Assembly (NCBI GenBank): GCA_964035575.1
Contig: OZ037867.1
Coordinates: forward strand, 930,001-994,000
Direction: 5' to 3'
From: Rhynchopus sp. YZ270_cl-10
Taxonomy: Eukaryota > Euglenozoa > Diplonemea > Diplonemida > Diplonemidae
DNA length: 64,000 nt
In this document: in pieces, positions 54,122 to 63,566 of the stretch
Layout: each line of letters opens with the position of its first letter
Numbering within the stretch: position 1 is the stretch's first letter
The notes under the pieces: model-generated
The model's input: the letters and a program-made list of their open reading frames with translations, nothing else
Databases searched by the model: none
What the model was told of the DNA's origin: nothing
Position numbers and translations under genes: made by a program

Positions 54122-55399
54122 ATGGCACTCCGAGAGGCGAGTTTAAATGATGCGCAACAAGAGCTGAACCGTCGTTTGCATTCCGTGAGGGCATCGGTGA
54201 AGACAAAGATGGACAACGTAGAGAGGTATCTCATTGATGATATTGAGGCGGCAAATGTCGCGGTTGCGCCGTCTGTCGCAGCGTACCCTGCTGCATCTAC
54301 ACCACCGTCTCCACGACGTGTCGCGCGTACCGTTCCTCCTCATGAAACAAATGAATGCCAACTCTGTGGATTAGACCGCGATATTCACGCATTTTGCGCT
54401 CTAACCGGAAAGCTTCACACCGCTCCTGCTACCCAATTTGAAGCTGTCCGCAACGCGCTTCTCCTCCAACAAGACCCTTCCCACAGAGAAATCCCAACCC
54501 AAACCTTCTCCCAACCCCCAGATCTGAATACCGTTGATGTAGTCTCTGGGGGGTTTAAAGGGAAACTGCAGCTAGGGGGGTATTGCTTGGTGAAAGGTGA
54601 AGGGGAGGTGAGGAGGGCGTGCCAAGGGGGGTCGGTGGCATGGCAGGAGGGGATGCGGCGGTATTGTGGTGGGAAACGGCTTGGGAGGGTTACCTTTGCG
54701 AAGAAACATTGTCCGGCGGCGGATGTGACGTTTCCTGGGGGGGAGTCGTGGTTGTTCCCCTCTGCTGCATTGATCCCTTATGAGGTTGCAGAGAATTTGG
54801 ATATGTTGGATCGTTACCCCATGGATGAAAATGATGATTGGAGAGATGGACCCAACGTAACACACCGTGATGACACAAAAGATGACCACTTTTTAAACGG
54901 ATTGGAACAACGTATTTACGAAAAAAACCTCGAAAACAAAGCCTCAGAGCTTCAAATGCGGTATATAGAGATGTACGTTCAAATCTACAAAGAAGAGCGT
55001 CGTTCAAGGAAGCGTCTAAAGAATTACTTTAGGGATTTAAAGGAGATGCACAACCTGGACTCAGGCCCGCCGCGTGGTGGGTATCCTTCTCGGAGGAGGG
55101 TCAGAGGGATTTCCCCGCAGGGTCCGATTCCGGTCTCAGAGCCACCGATTATGGGCACAACGTTGCCGGTTGCGTTTGACAGGCATACGCCGCACGATGA
55201 CTGGCAGGTGGTGGGGATGTCGAATGGAGGGTATTATATCTTCGATGACGCAGAGTTCTTGAATGCGACGACGGAGATTGATGAGAGTGGTGGTGGGCGG
55301 CAAGTGCCGCATCTTCACAGCCCACAACGAAGACGCGGAAGCCCAATGCATTCAGTACGCCCTTCTTACGGTTTCGCGCATAAGGAGTCGCTGTTGTGA
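54122..55399 (+). CDS. protein with MIB-type SHK-like module
   Basis: A single exon encodes 425 aa from the ATG at 54122. Residues 1-40 form a charged helix (EASLNDAQQELNRRLHSVRA). Around residue 78 is CQLCGLDRDIHAFCALTGK, a Cys/His pattern that could bind zinc. Residues about 146-221 (GGYCLVKGEGEVRRACQGGS, WQEGMRRYCGGKRLGRV, then SWLFPSAAL) resemble the repeat found in Mind-bomb E3 ligases, which has the pattern GGW..M...GK.G.V followed by W.F.P..L. No RING, ankyrin or ZZ domain is visible. A coiled coil (LQMRYIEMYVQIYKEERRSR) and a low-complexity C-terminus follow. It could be a ubiquitin-pathway or signalling adaptor; this assignment is tentative. Confidence 0.65.
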   Translation: MALREASLNDAQQELNRRLHSVRASVKTKMDNVERYLIDDIEAANVAVAPSVAAYPAASTPPSPRRVARTVPPHETNECQLCGLDRDIHAFCALTGKLHTAPATQFEAVRNALLLQQDPSHREIPTQTFSQPPDLNTVDVVSGGFKGKLQLGGYCLVKGEGEVRRACQGGSVAWQEGMRRYCGGKRLGRVTFAKKHCPAADVTFPGGESWLFPSAALIPYEVAENLDMLDRYPMDENDDWRDGPNVTHRDDTKDDHFLNGLEQRIYEKNLENKASELQMRYIEMYVQIYKEERRSRKRLKNYFRDLKEMHNLDSGPPRGGYPSRRRVRGISPQGPIPVSEPPIMGTTLPVAFDRHTPHDDWQVVGMSNGGYYIFDDAEFLNATTEIDESGGGRQVPHLHSPQRRRGSPMHSVRPSYGFAHKESLL

Positions 55400-55450
55400 A
55401 AATGATCCGCCCCTTTTGCCCCCCCTTTTTGGAAGTAACTCCCAAGTGTA

Positions 55451-55480
55451 ACACTCTAGGGGTTCGATAATCCGGAGTGT
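55451..55480 (+). repeat. family B hairpin element, copy 4
   Basis: Outer stem ACACTC/GAGTGT and inner GGGTT/AATCC (one G-T wobble) enclose CGAT. It is followed by CGGTGCCTGTGTCCTAGAGG, then CTTCACA and a T-run. It lies 51 nt past the stop of the preceding gene. Confidence 0.75.
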
Positions 55481-55716
55481 CGGTGCCTGTGTCCTAGAGG
55501 TGTTTGTACTAAACTTCACATTTTTTTGTGGTGTCTGTGAGAAATTTATCTTTTTAAGTTTTTTTCTCGTTGTTTTTTGCGAATAGAGCTTTTCGTTTTG
55601 GTGTCTTTTTTTGGTCTCTGCCAAAAAAAAACAAAATTTTGCACTGTTTTTCATTTTGTGTTAATTTCCTTTCAACAGCTTTGACGGCATTTTGTTTTTC
55701 TGCACCTGTCAATTCA

Positions 55717-55834
55717 CACGACGCCGATGTAAGTGGCCTTACAAGTGTACAATAACTACATGTAATGTTGAATGTAAAAGTGTTACATGGCCCTGTAATA
55801 TTTACATGTAACACCCACCTACATCAACGTCGTG
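55717..55834. mobile_element. 118-bp inverted-repeat element
   Basis: The ends CACGACGCCGATGTAAGTGG and CCACCTACATCAACGTCGTG are complementary over 20 bp with three mismatches. The interior contains several GTTACATG/CATGTAA words. Probably a tiny MITE; a target duplication is not clear. Confidence 0.6.
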
Positions 55835-56144
55835 CACCCTGAGTCAAAGGGCCCCTCCCTGACCGGGGATGTAGATTCAATAGAACCCACAGTGGTGTGT
55901 TACCTAATGAGGGAACAGAAAAAATTCCCTTTATTATTTTTGTCAAAAAAGCCTCCCTCCTTTCCCCCTCCACTCCCACACATAGATTCTAAGATCAAAA
56001 AAAAAAAAAAAATAACGGTATTTTTGTTTTTGTATTCTGTGGCAGTTCATATTCATCTCAACTTTTCAAGCTCGGAGAAACGACATCATACAACAAACTT
56101 GTGGAAACCAGCGCAGCTGATGCTCCGCGACAACGAATATGATA

Positions 56145-56178
56145 AGGTGACTAAGCACAGAGAGGCTTGGGGTCATCT
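56145..56178 (+). repeat. family A hairpin element, copy 9
   Basis: AGGTGA/TCATCT and CTAAGC/GCTTGG (one wobble) enclose ACAGAGAG, followed by CTAAACTTTTCTTTCC. It ends 86 nt before the WDR90 start codon. Confidence 0.8.
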
Positions 56179-56264
56179 TCTAAACTTTTCTTTCCTTTTC
56201 CTCTTTATCACTCCCCTCTTTGCATACCCTATAACAGAAGGGGGCCACCCCAACACAAAGCCCG

Positions 56265-59200
56265 ATGGGCCGAACCAAGCCCGGCATTGCGCCTATTGAA
56301 CAGTACCCGTTTGTCAACGTCTTCCAACTTCCGACCTTTTCCCCCGAACGCAAGCTTCTTATCAAAGGCAATGTCCGGCAGCTTACCGACCCTTCCCTTC
56401 ACCGCCGGGCCTACCATTTGCTGGGGGACATACCCTCGAATAATGTGTTGTGCTTTCCTAAGGATCCTTCTGATGTGTTGCTGTTGAGAGGACGTTTTGT
56501 GTACGTTTTTTTGAAGGGGGCGGTGGAGAAGACAGGGTTTGTGCATCTGGAGTGTGTGACCGATTCTGGCCCGGTAGTACGTGTCAGTCTTTCCACGTCG
56601 TATAGTAAGATTTCTGCGGGGGCGACGCAGCTGAAGGTGCCTTTGCCGTCGATTTCGCGGTGGTCAGTAGTAGCATTGGATATGGAGACGTTGTTCGCGA
56701 CTCATACGACGCAGTTGTTTCGGTACCTCAAGGCGGTGATGGTGTGTTCTGTGATGAGCATCCGTACGGTGCTGTCATCTGCACTGATCTACACCCACGA
56801 AACACTGCCATACGAGGTCGCATTTCCTGTAGATAAAAGCGTTGCGCCAGTGGGGGCAACATCTGCTGCATGGGTAGATCTCTATAATTTCTATTGGTTA
56901 GGAACAGATGAACCAGGAATGGACGATCCTGCCCCGCGAGCACCTCGCATGCTGTTAACTGAATCACGCAAAAAACGGTATAATGAATACGCCAGTAGTG
57001 TCCCTACGACGGATAGAACCCGGATTAATAGTACTACTACTGCACGCCGTTGGGGTGCCTCTGCGCTGCACACCACGACCCATATTAGCCCCGAGGTGCC
57101 GATTCTGTTTACCAGGGCGAAGCATGTTCTCTTCGCGTCGGGAAAGGTTATAGTCTCGATGTCGACCGAAACCCGTGCACAGTCGTTTCTGAATGGGCAC
57201 ACCTCGGCCATTAAAGGGATGTGTGCGGACTATAATAGGAGGGTGTTGGCCACGTACCAGAACGCTCCCCCGGAGGTTTGTTTGTGGGAGATGCGTGCTG
57301 GTGGTGCGCATGTGCCGCATCTGGAGGGGGTGCTGAATGTGGCCGATATCATCTCAGAGGTGGCAGCCTTTTGTGTCAGTGACAACGGCGCAACGTTGTT
57401 TCTCTGTGGCAGGCCTGCCCGCACCGCAGAGCACGTCGTGGTCGCCCCGCAGCACTCCCAAGGAAGCGTTGCACCGTTCGACAGAAGTCTTTCGCTGTCC
57501 CCAGGTGGCGCTAGTGGTGGTGGTGGGGGAGGTTCCGGGTCGCCCTTCGTGCATCATCCCCACGCTGCGAGCGCTGCATGTAAAAACAAGAAAAACACCC
57601 TTTGTTATGTACTGATCGACATTTCGAACCCAAAAGCGCCGAAAATTGTGTTGAAACAGTTGTTCGATGTTGCGGTGTCGCAATGCGTGTTTTCCCCTGG
57701 AGAGACGGATAAGGTGGTCACCTGCGATGGGTCGTCCAGCCTGCGCTACGTTCGCGTCAAGGGAGCGAAGTTCCGGACCTGCTGCATCTCCACTGCGAAG
57801 GTCGCTGTGGGGAGCACCCAGGGGTTCCACTTTACCTCCGTCGCCTTTGAACCTACACACGTAAGCATCCCCACGAACACCCTGCTCTACACTGGCACCA
57901 CCGAAGGCTATGTCGTGGTGTTCGATTACCAAAGCGTCGAAATGTTGCCTATCTTGCAGGTTCTTTGCCATAAGGGGCCGATCCGTGCAGTGATCCCTTG
58001 TGGCGGGCTTTGCGCGACCTCAGGGGAGGATGGGTCTCTGCGGGTGTGGCCTTTGGACTTTAGTGAGTATCACATTGAGGCAACGCTTGGGTTTCCTTTA
58101 GTGCAGGCAGATGTCTCGCGGGACGGACTGCTCATGGCCATGGTCACTACCGACTGCTGCCTCTCCTTTTTGAAGCTTCAGGACCGAGAACTGGTTCCGC
58201 TCCTCCATTCCCATTCACAGCGGGTATCTGCATTACAACACCACCCTGCTCGAGCAACCTTTGCAACAGTTTCCCCTGACAACCATCTACGGGTCTTTGA
58301 TTCACGGCGGTTCTGCATCCTAAAGAAAGGACTACGGGAGGCGGAGGACACAACCCTTGCGGCAGAGTTCTCTGCGTTGGATGTAGTGATGGGGGGTGGG
58401 GTAGGTGACTCAATGCTGTCTGGTGCATCGCGTGCATCTGCACGCAGGCAGAAGGGTGTTGCACCGATGTCGATTCTCTCGCAGTCGCATCAGTCTGCTC
58501 CTCTCATGACGCCGATAGACTCTTCAGGGCTAGGCATCGCTGTCGCGCTTCCGAAGGCAAAGCAGAAGGAGGTCGTCTTCGCACCACAACCGCTTTGCAT
58601 TGATTGGAACTCAAAATCCAGCGGAGAAATCGCGATAGGGTTTACCCATGGTCTAATCAGAGTGTATGATATCGACCATTCGTGCCTGCTGTTGAGCTTT
58701 CAGAGTCACGATTCGGATGTGGGTTCAGTGAAGTATTCGAAAAATGAGAAGTGGTTGGTTTCTTTGGATCGGTTTCAACTTTGTTTTTCGGATGTACGGC
58801 ATGGATATCATACGTCCCGGGTGTCGCGGTTCATGCATCCTATTACTATGATAGGGTCGTTGTGTGAGTCGCTTGATGGGAAACACTTTGCGGTAATCGG
58901 ATGTGACAGCACAACGGTCCAACTCTACGAAGCAGTGCGAGGGTTTGAGGTCGGTGGGGTACGCGATTTTTCCGAGGATTCCGTCACCTCCGCAGGGTCC
59001 GTGAGTAGCATTGCGTTCTTTGAGTTTGAAGACACCATAGAATCTGCTGTCCTAGAACCAGAGGTCCTGCAGTCTTCACCCCACCTCTTCACCTTCCTCC
59101 TCGTCGGCACCACCGAAGGCATGCTCACAGTCTATAAAATTCCACTAACCCTCCCCGACCCGCCACTCCCCGAGGAGCTTGATTTTGGTGCCTCGGCACC

Positions 59201-62200
59201 CCGGATTCCGATTGTGAAGATGCTTTCGAGTACCTGCGGAGGGGGGATTACGGCGCTTAGTGTAAAGCATGCTGATGGGGCAGGGAGGGTCTACTTTGCA
59301 GCGGCGTTGCAGAATTTTGAAAGTCTTGGTGTAGTAGAAGGTGGGGCTCCATCGGATGGTGTCTTCTGTGTTGGAAAGATTGAGCGTGAATTTGGGGTTC
59401 CCAGCATTGAGGCAAAGTATTTCTTTGATCATTTGCATCCGGTGGTGGGGTGTAATTGGGTTGCGCATAGTGACGATGTGTCTCCTGTCGAGGACCCTGA
59501 TGTGCTGATCACATATGACAGTGGAGGTGCTGTGTATGAACACCGCTTTGATGGATTTTCGCGGATCAGTTTTGAATCTTCGCGTTCACCGGAGCGTGCC
59601 TCGCCGCAACGCAAAGCGAAGGTAGTACAGACACAATCCTTCCTTCCACAGAACGATTCAACCCACTCCGCCTCCGAGGAAGTAACCACCTTACGTCTCC
59701 TCCCTAGCCCCTGCTGTCTCTTCCCTGTAGAACGGCTTGCGAAATGCGGTGTACAAGAAACCTCAAAATACGCTGTCGACGTCCGCGCTGAAGGAATGTC
59801 TCCAGTCATGAGCTTCTCGCAGAACAGCAGTACCAGCAACAGCGTGGCTGTTACGAAGGAAGGATGCCTGGTGACCTGCATGGGAGGGGTGGTGACAGTG
59901 AATGAAGCGCTTAGCTTTGCGGATTGGCAGGAGACCGGGGCGGCGCCGACGTCGCGGCTGCTGATGAACGATGGGTTTGTCTCCTATCTGTCTGTTTCCC
60001 CATGCAAATCGGTTCTCTGCAGTGCAATAGTGTACAATGTGGCGAAGGTCAAAACACGGCTTGTCTTCTGGGATTTACAGTCCTATTCTTGCATGAACAG
60101 CGTCTCCCTAGGTTCCGGCACCCCTGTTGTCCAGGACATCGCGTGGGGGGTCAAAACCAAACGCCACAAACGCAAATCACCGAAGCACTCCCATTCCCCC
60201 GACACCACCGGTGTGTCTGCAGCCGACTCAAACCTCTCCGAGTCACCACGGCACCGCGGAGCGCACAGCACAGAGCACTACGTCTGTGAGTCGTCCGGGT
60301 ATCTGTGTGTTCTAGGTGCGCATGAAGTGTCAATCTATACGTATTCGTACACCTGTGAGGTGGTTGGGGAGACGGCAGGTGTAGGTGTGTCCCCCGATGT
60401 GCACTACGCCGTAAAGCTGCAGACCACGAACCTCTTCAAGGAAGTGCTGCCCCACGAGGAGATGCTGAAGTGCTGTGAGGTGCGCGGCTTCCACGGGGCG
60501 TACTTCAGCGTTGCCTCGACGAAAGGGATCTCCTCCTATTTCACCGGGAAGGCAAACGCCATTCAGCGGAACATGACCGAATGCCTCGGCCTCCAATGCA
60601 TCAGCTCCGCACATAAAGAGTCCTCTGTTCCACAGCATTTGGTATGGACCGGGGGACGTGATGGGTCTCTTAACGCATTTCTCGTTGGAACGGCGCATGC
60701 ACCTACCCTAGTCTACTCTTCTCTCCTCTTTGAACACAACAACCCACAAGATGCACCGCTGTTCTCTGAAGCTGCCATCTCTGCGGTATCGTCGGATAGA
60801 GATTTGTTGTTCGTTTGTTTGCATACGGAAGGTGGCGATTCTCCAGCCACCCCGCTCATGAAGGTAGCGCGGGTGGTGCTCTCGGAGCGGTTCAACGCGA
60901 AAGGAGCATTGAATCAAAATATCAGCGTAGAGGTGGTCAGTCAGATAAACAACGCGAGTGGCGACGTAGGGAATGTGGTGAGTCGCTGTGCACCTATTGT
61001 TGTGAGAAGCAGCATCGACAATGCAGGGAACATGGCGCTGCAGAGGCAAAGGATTGTTGAGGAGGAGGTGATCAATGTGATTGTTGCGACAGAGAATGGG
61101 AACGTTCTGTCCATTCAGTGCTGTGATAACAGCGAGGCAAGCACGGTGCCTAGGTCGGGGAGTGTCAAATCACCGTTAGTATCACCTCAGCGGATTCGGT
61201 CTCCTAAGCTGTCTCCTCTTGGAGATCCGTCAGGGGAGACGCAACCAATGGAGTTCGAATGTAGTGTCGACTTTGTGAGACAAAACCTTGTGTTTCCTCG
61301 CGGCGCTTCAGTAAATTTTGTTCGATCTGGGTTTCGTGGAACCCTTATGGCAATCGCATCGACCGATAAAATTGGGGTCTTCGATACGGCGTCTAGTGTC
61401 TTCATAGCTTCGGGGCTGCCTACTGCAGAAATAAACGATTTTATATTTGATGAAAACCTCGGAATCTTCTCCGCTGAGGCAGATGGGTGTCTAGCAGTGC
61501 TCTCTTATGAGGCTTCCACGCGGAGTATTGTCGAAAAACACCGTTACCAGCTGTCGCAGTTCCCTTTGCAAAGCGTAGCGTTCCTTCATGAAGGGGATGA
61601 CATAAGGAAGGTAGTTGTCTCCGACAAAAACGGTGGTATCTTTGCATTGGCACCACAGAACTGTGCGGAATGCACGGTAATAACCGAGCCTTTGGCGACC
61701 CGAGACCATGTTTCAACAAAGGTGTGCCCTGCTGCAATGAATTGCACCGTTTTTTTGCATGTTTCATCCGGGTTTGCGACGTTTTCGGTGTTGGAGGAGG
61801 AGGGGGAGGAGGGGGATTTTGATGTGGTGTGCAGTCATTCGCCGGAGGCAGGGTTTTTTGATGCAGGGCTGTCTTCTGGGGGCGAGCATGTGGTGTTCTT
61901 GCAGGCTCGCGCTTTGGTGGTGTATGATTGGGGGAAACGCACGGTGCTGCGTACTGCACAGCTTCACGCAGCGTTTACACACTTCACCCTCACACCGGAT
62001 ATGGTGTTCGCTGTGCTCTGGCAGGAAGACTCCCCGCGCATAACGCTCTGCGACTACGACTATCACCTCGTCCAGGACATCGACGGCCACGTGTCCGGCA
62101 TCCAACACGTCGCACTCTCACGCGACGGTCGTTCCCTCCTCTCCCTCAGTGGTGCTGCCTCCGACTACGAATGCCTAAAATGGGACATCAGACAGCTCCA

Positions 62201-62213
62201 AGCTCAAGGGTAG
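56265..62213 (+). CDS. WDR90: WDR90/POC16-like centriolar WD40 protein
   Basis: A single exon encodes 1982 aa, close to human WDR90 (about 1750). Residues 1-190 form a CFA20-like domain: PFVNVFQLPTF, VYVFLKGAVEKTGFVHLECV, VRVSLSTSYSKISAGATQLK and LKAVMVCSVMSIRTVL follow the WDR90 N-terminus, which binds microtubules. The remainder is a long series of WD40-type repeats, for example SFLNGHTSAIKGMCADYNRR and FQSHDSDVGSVKYSKNEKWL, ending with DGRSLLSLSGAASDYECLKW. The ATG at 56265 is chosen because it directly precedes the conserved domain. WDR90/POC16 lines the inner wall of centriole and basal-body triplets, so this implies the organism builds centrioles. The gene has a family A hairpin just upstream. 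Confidence 0.87.
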   Translation: MGRTKPGIAPIEQYPFVNVFQLPTFSPERKLLIKGNVRQLTDPSLHRRAYHLLGDIPSNNVLCFPKDPSDVLLLRGRFVYVFLKGAVEKTGFVHLECVTDSGPVVRVSLSTSYSKISAGATQLKVPLPSISRWSVVALDMETLFATHTTQLFRYLKAVMVCSVMSIRTVLSSALIYTHETLPYEVAFPVDKSVAPVGATSAAWVDLYNFYWLGTDEPGMDDPAPRAPRMLLTESRKKRYNEYASSVPTTDRTRINSTTTARRWGASALHTTTHISPEVPILFTRAKHVLFASGKVIVSMSTETRAQSFLNGHTSAIKGMCADYNRRVLATYQNAPPEVCLWEMRAGGAHVPHLEGVLNVADIISEVAAFCVSDNGATLFLCGRPARTAEHVVVAPQHSQGSVAPFDRSLSLSPGGASGGGGGGSGSPFVHHPHAASAACKNKKNTLCYVLIDISNPKAPKIVLKQLFDVAVSQCVFSPGETDKVVTCDGSSSLRYVRVKGAKFRTCCISTAKVAVGSTQGFHFTSVAFEPTHVSIPTNTLLYTGTTEGYVVVFDYQSVEMLPILQVLCHKGPIRAVIPCGGLCATSGEDGSLRVWPLDFSEYHIEATLGFPLVQADVSRDGLLMAMVTTDCCLSFLKLQDRELVPLLHSHSQRVSALQHHPARATFATVSPDNHLRVFDSRRFCILKKGLREAEDTTLAAEFSALDVVMGGGVGDSMLSGASRASARRQKGVAPMSILSQSHQSAPLMTPIDSSGLGIAVALPKAKQKEVVFAPQPLCIDWNSKSSGEIAIGFTHGLIRVYDIDHSCLLLSFQSHDSDVGSVKYSKNEKWLVSLDRFQLCFSDVRHGYHTSRVSRFMHPITMIGSLCESLDGKHFAVIGCDSTTVQLYEAVRGFEVGGVRDFSEDSVTSAGSVSSIAFFEFEDTIESAVLEPEVLQSSPHLFTFLLVGTTEGMLTVYKIPLTLPDPPLPEELDFGASAPRIPIVKMLSSTCGGGITALSVKHADGAGRVYFAAALQNFESLGVVEGGAPSDGVFCVGKIEREFGVPSIEAKYFFDHLHPVVGCNWVAHSDDVSPVEDPDVLITYDSGGAVYEHRFDGFSRISFESSRSPERASPQRKAKVVQTQSFLPQNDSTHSASEEVTTLRLLPSPCCLFPVERLAKCGVQETSKYAVDVRAEGMSPVMSFSQNSSTSNSVAVTKEGCLVTCMGGVVTVNEALSFADWQETGAAPTSRLLMNDGFVSYLSVSPCKSVLCSAIVYNVAKVKTRLVFWDLQSYSCMNSVSLGSGTPVVQDIAWGVKTKRHKRKSPKHSHSPDTTGVSAADSNLSESPRHRGAHSTEHYVCESSGYLCVLGAHEVSIYTYSYTCEVVGETAGVGVSPDVHYAVKLQTTNLFKEVLPHEEMLKCCEVRGFHGAYFSVASTKGISSYFTGKANAIQRNMTECLGLQCISSAHKESSVPQHLVWTGGRDGSLNAFLVGTAHAPTLVYSSLLFEHNNPQDAPLFSEAAISAVSSDRDLLFVCLHTEGGDSPATPLMKVARVVLSERFNAKGALNQNISVEVVSQINNASGDVGNVVSRCAPIVVRSSIDNAGNMALQRQRIVEEEVINVIVATENGNVLSIQCCDNSEASTVPRSGSVKSPLVSPQRIRSPKLSPLGDPSGETQPMEFECSVDFVRQNLVFPRGASVNFVRSGFRGTLMAIASTDKIGVFDTASSVFIASGLPTAEINDFIFDENLGIFSAEADGCLAVLSYEASTRSIVEKHRYQLSQFPLQSVAFLHEGDDIRKVVVSDKNGGIFALAPQNCAECTVITEPLATRDHVSTKVCPAAMNCTVFLHVSSGFATFSVLEEEGEEGDFDVVCSHSPEAGFFDAGLSSGGEHVVFLQARALVVYDWGKRTVLRTAQLHAAFTHFTLTPDMVFAVLWQEDSPRITLCDYDYHLVQDIDGHVSGIQHVALSRDGRSLLSLSGAASDYECLKWDIRQLQAQG

Positions 62214-62493
62214 ATGACAATAATTGTATTTCTGGTCAACGCAGAGAGCGAGAGAAGGGGAAAGAACAAATAAATGAAGTGGCGAGAGAGCACCCAGCTT
62301 TCAGTACAGTCATTTTTTGAAAAGAAAAAAGGGTCAGGTAAGAACGTACTATACCCCTTTGTAACAACAACAGCTAACAAAAACCCATCCGTTTTTTCTT
62401 CTTTTTTTCCCCCCAGTAGAATTTGAGGGGGAAAAGGGCACGGTAGATAAAAGTGGCCACTCCATTACCCAATATTTTTTCTTTTCTGCCGTG

Positions 62494-62527
62494 AGGTGAC
62501 TAAGCACAGAGAGGCTAAGGGTCATCT
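62494..62527 (+). repeat. family A hairpin element, copy 10 (weakened inner stem)
   Basis: AGGTGA/TCATCT is intact, but the right inner arm is GCTAAG, so CTAAGC pairs only in part. It is followed by TGATAAACTTTTCTTTTC. Confidence 0.7.
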
Positions 62528-62635
62528 TGATAAACTTTTCTTTTCTTCCCCCCCCCCCACCAGTGCCTGCATCTGCCGATGAATGGTGAGGCGTTTTGCA
62601 CTTTTCAACTTCTCTCGCGATAACGAATGTGATCA

Positions 62636-62669
62636 AGGTGACGAAGCACAGAGAGGCTTAGGATCATCT
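62636..62669 (+). repeat. family A hairpin element, copy 11
   Basis: AGGTGA/TCATCT is intact, and CGAAGC/GCTTAG has one mismatch. GATAACGAATGTGATCA precedes it and TATAAACCTTTTTAC follows. It is the second copy within 150 nt. Confidence 0.75.
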
Positions 62670-63052
62670 TATAAACCTTTTTACTCTCTTTTCCCCGCCA
62701 ACATAACACCTTTAGTAAACCAGTAGAACAAACCCTCCCCCGACCTTCTTTTGTGTCGTTAGATCTCTCCCTAAAGACGAAGAGTGAAGTTAAAAAAAAA
62801 CGTCTTCTTTTTTCCCCCCTACGCCCCCTCCACCTACTTAAGCTTGGCATAGCGTATGTACGTGGGTACCGTACCAACTAAACGAAGACCAATGCGGGTT
62901 TTTATTATTTCTGCAGCAAGGGTAAAAAGCGAACCTGGAATCCCCGTCGTCTCCATCCACCTCAGGCGCTCCACACAGAAGAAGACCTGCAGCAGAAGGG
63001 CATGTGTGCCTGTTGTGTGGCGCCCGTGTTCTCATTACTGTTAGGGAGAACC

Positions 63053-63566
63053 ACCTCCAACGGAGAGCTCTAGAAAACCCCTCGATTGATATTCCTTTGT
63101 TTTTCTGCACCGTGTGAGAGAGCTGCTGCGGATGATGACCAACAACAGAACCACAAAAGGCATTCCTCATTTCTGATAGCGGGGTGATGCCTGCTTCATG
63201 AGATGTATGGCACACAGCCACATGGCTGTAGTCTGACACACGCACTCTCTCCACAACACAAGAACCACACCACATCACATCACATCCAAACAACGACCTG
63301 CAGCAGAAGGGCATGTGCGCCTGTTGTGTGGCGCCCGTGTTCTCATTACTGTTAGGGAGATCCTGTGCGTCCTCCAGAAGAGACACCACACCGATCCAAT
63401 GATTAAAACACATACTTGACATTAATAACACTCTGATTCGTTTCGGCGGTCTGAAGTATAGATTTTATCCGCGCTTCTGAGGGTTGCTCCTTTCCCTTTT
63501 CACACCACAGCACACACCACGCTGTCACAGGACTTCCCTAATAACACACCACACATTATCAAGACT
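63053..63566. repeat. duplicated upstream region of the surface-protein genes, intact copy
   Basis: Nearly identical to 32042-32276 plus 34467-34763, with no LINE between. It runs without a break into the signal-peptide codons of the gene at 63567. Confidence 0.88.

Larger units (their letters stand above)
55400..56264. other. intergenic region upstream of WDR90
   Basis: It contains a family B hairpin (55451-55480), a 118-bp inverted-repeat element (55717-55834), A/T runs, and a family A hairpin (56145-56178) 87 nt before the next start codon. No gene was found. Confidence 0.65.
62214..63566. other. intergenic region including duplicated promoter region
   Basis: The left half holds two family A hairpins. 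The right half (63053-63566) is the uninterrupted copy of the region upstream of the surface-protein gene at 34764. A segment of about 66 nt starting ACCTGCAGCAGAAGGGCATG occurs twice here, near 62984 and 63296. GAGGCGTTTTGCACTTTTCA and CTTCTCTC near 62590-62616 match the box that follows family B. Confidence 0.7.

Noticed and set aside
62494-62669. Family A hairpins as bacterial-type transcription terminators (hairpin plus T-run)
   Set aside because: This is nuclear eukaryotic DNA and several copies lie just before start codons, so intrinsic termination is not a sound reading; the resemblance is noted only.
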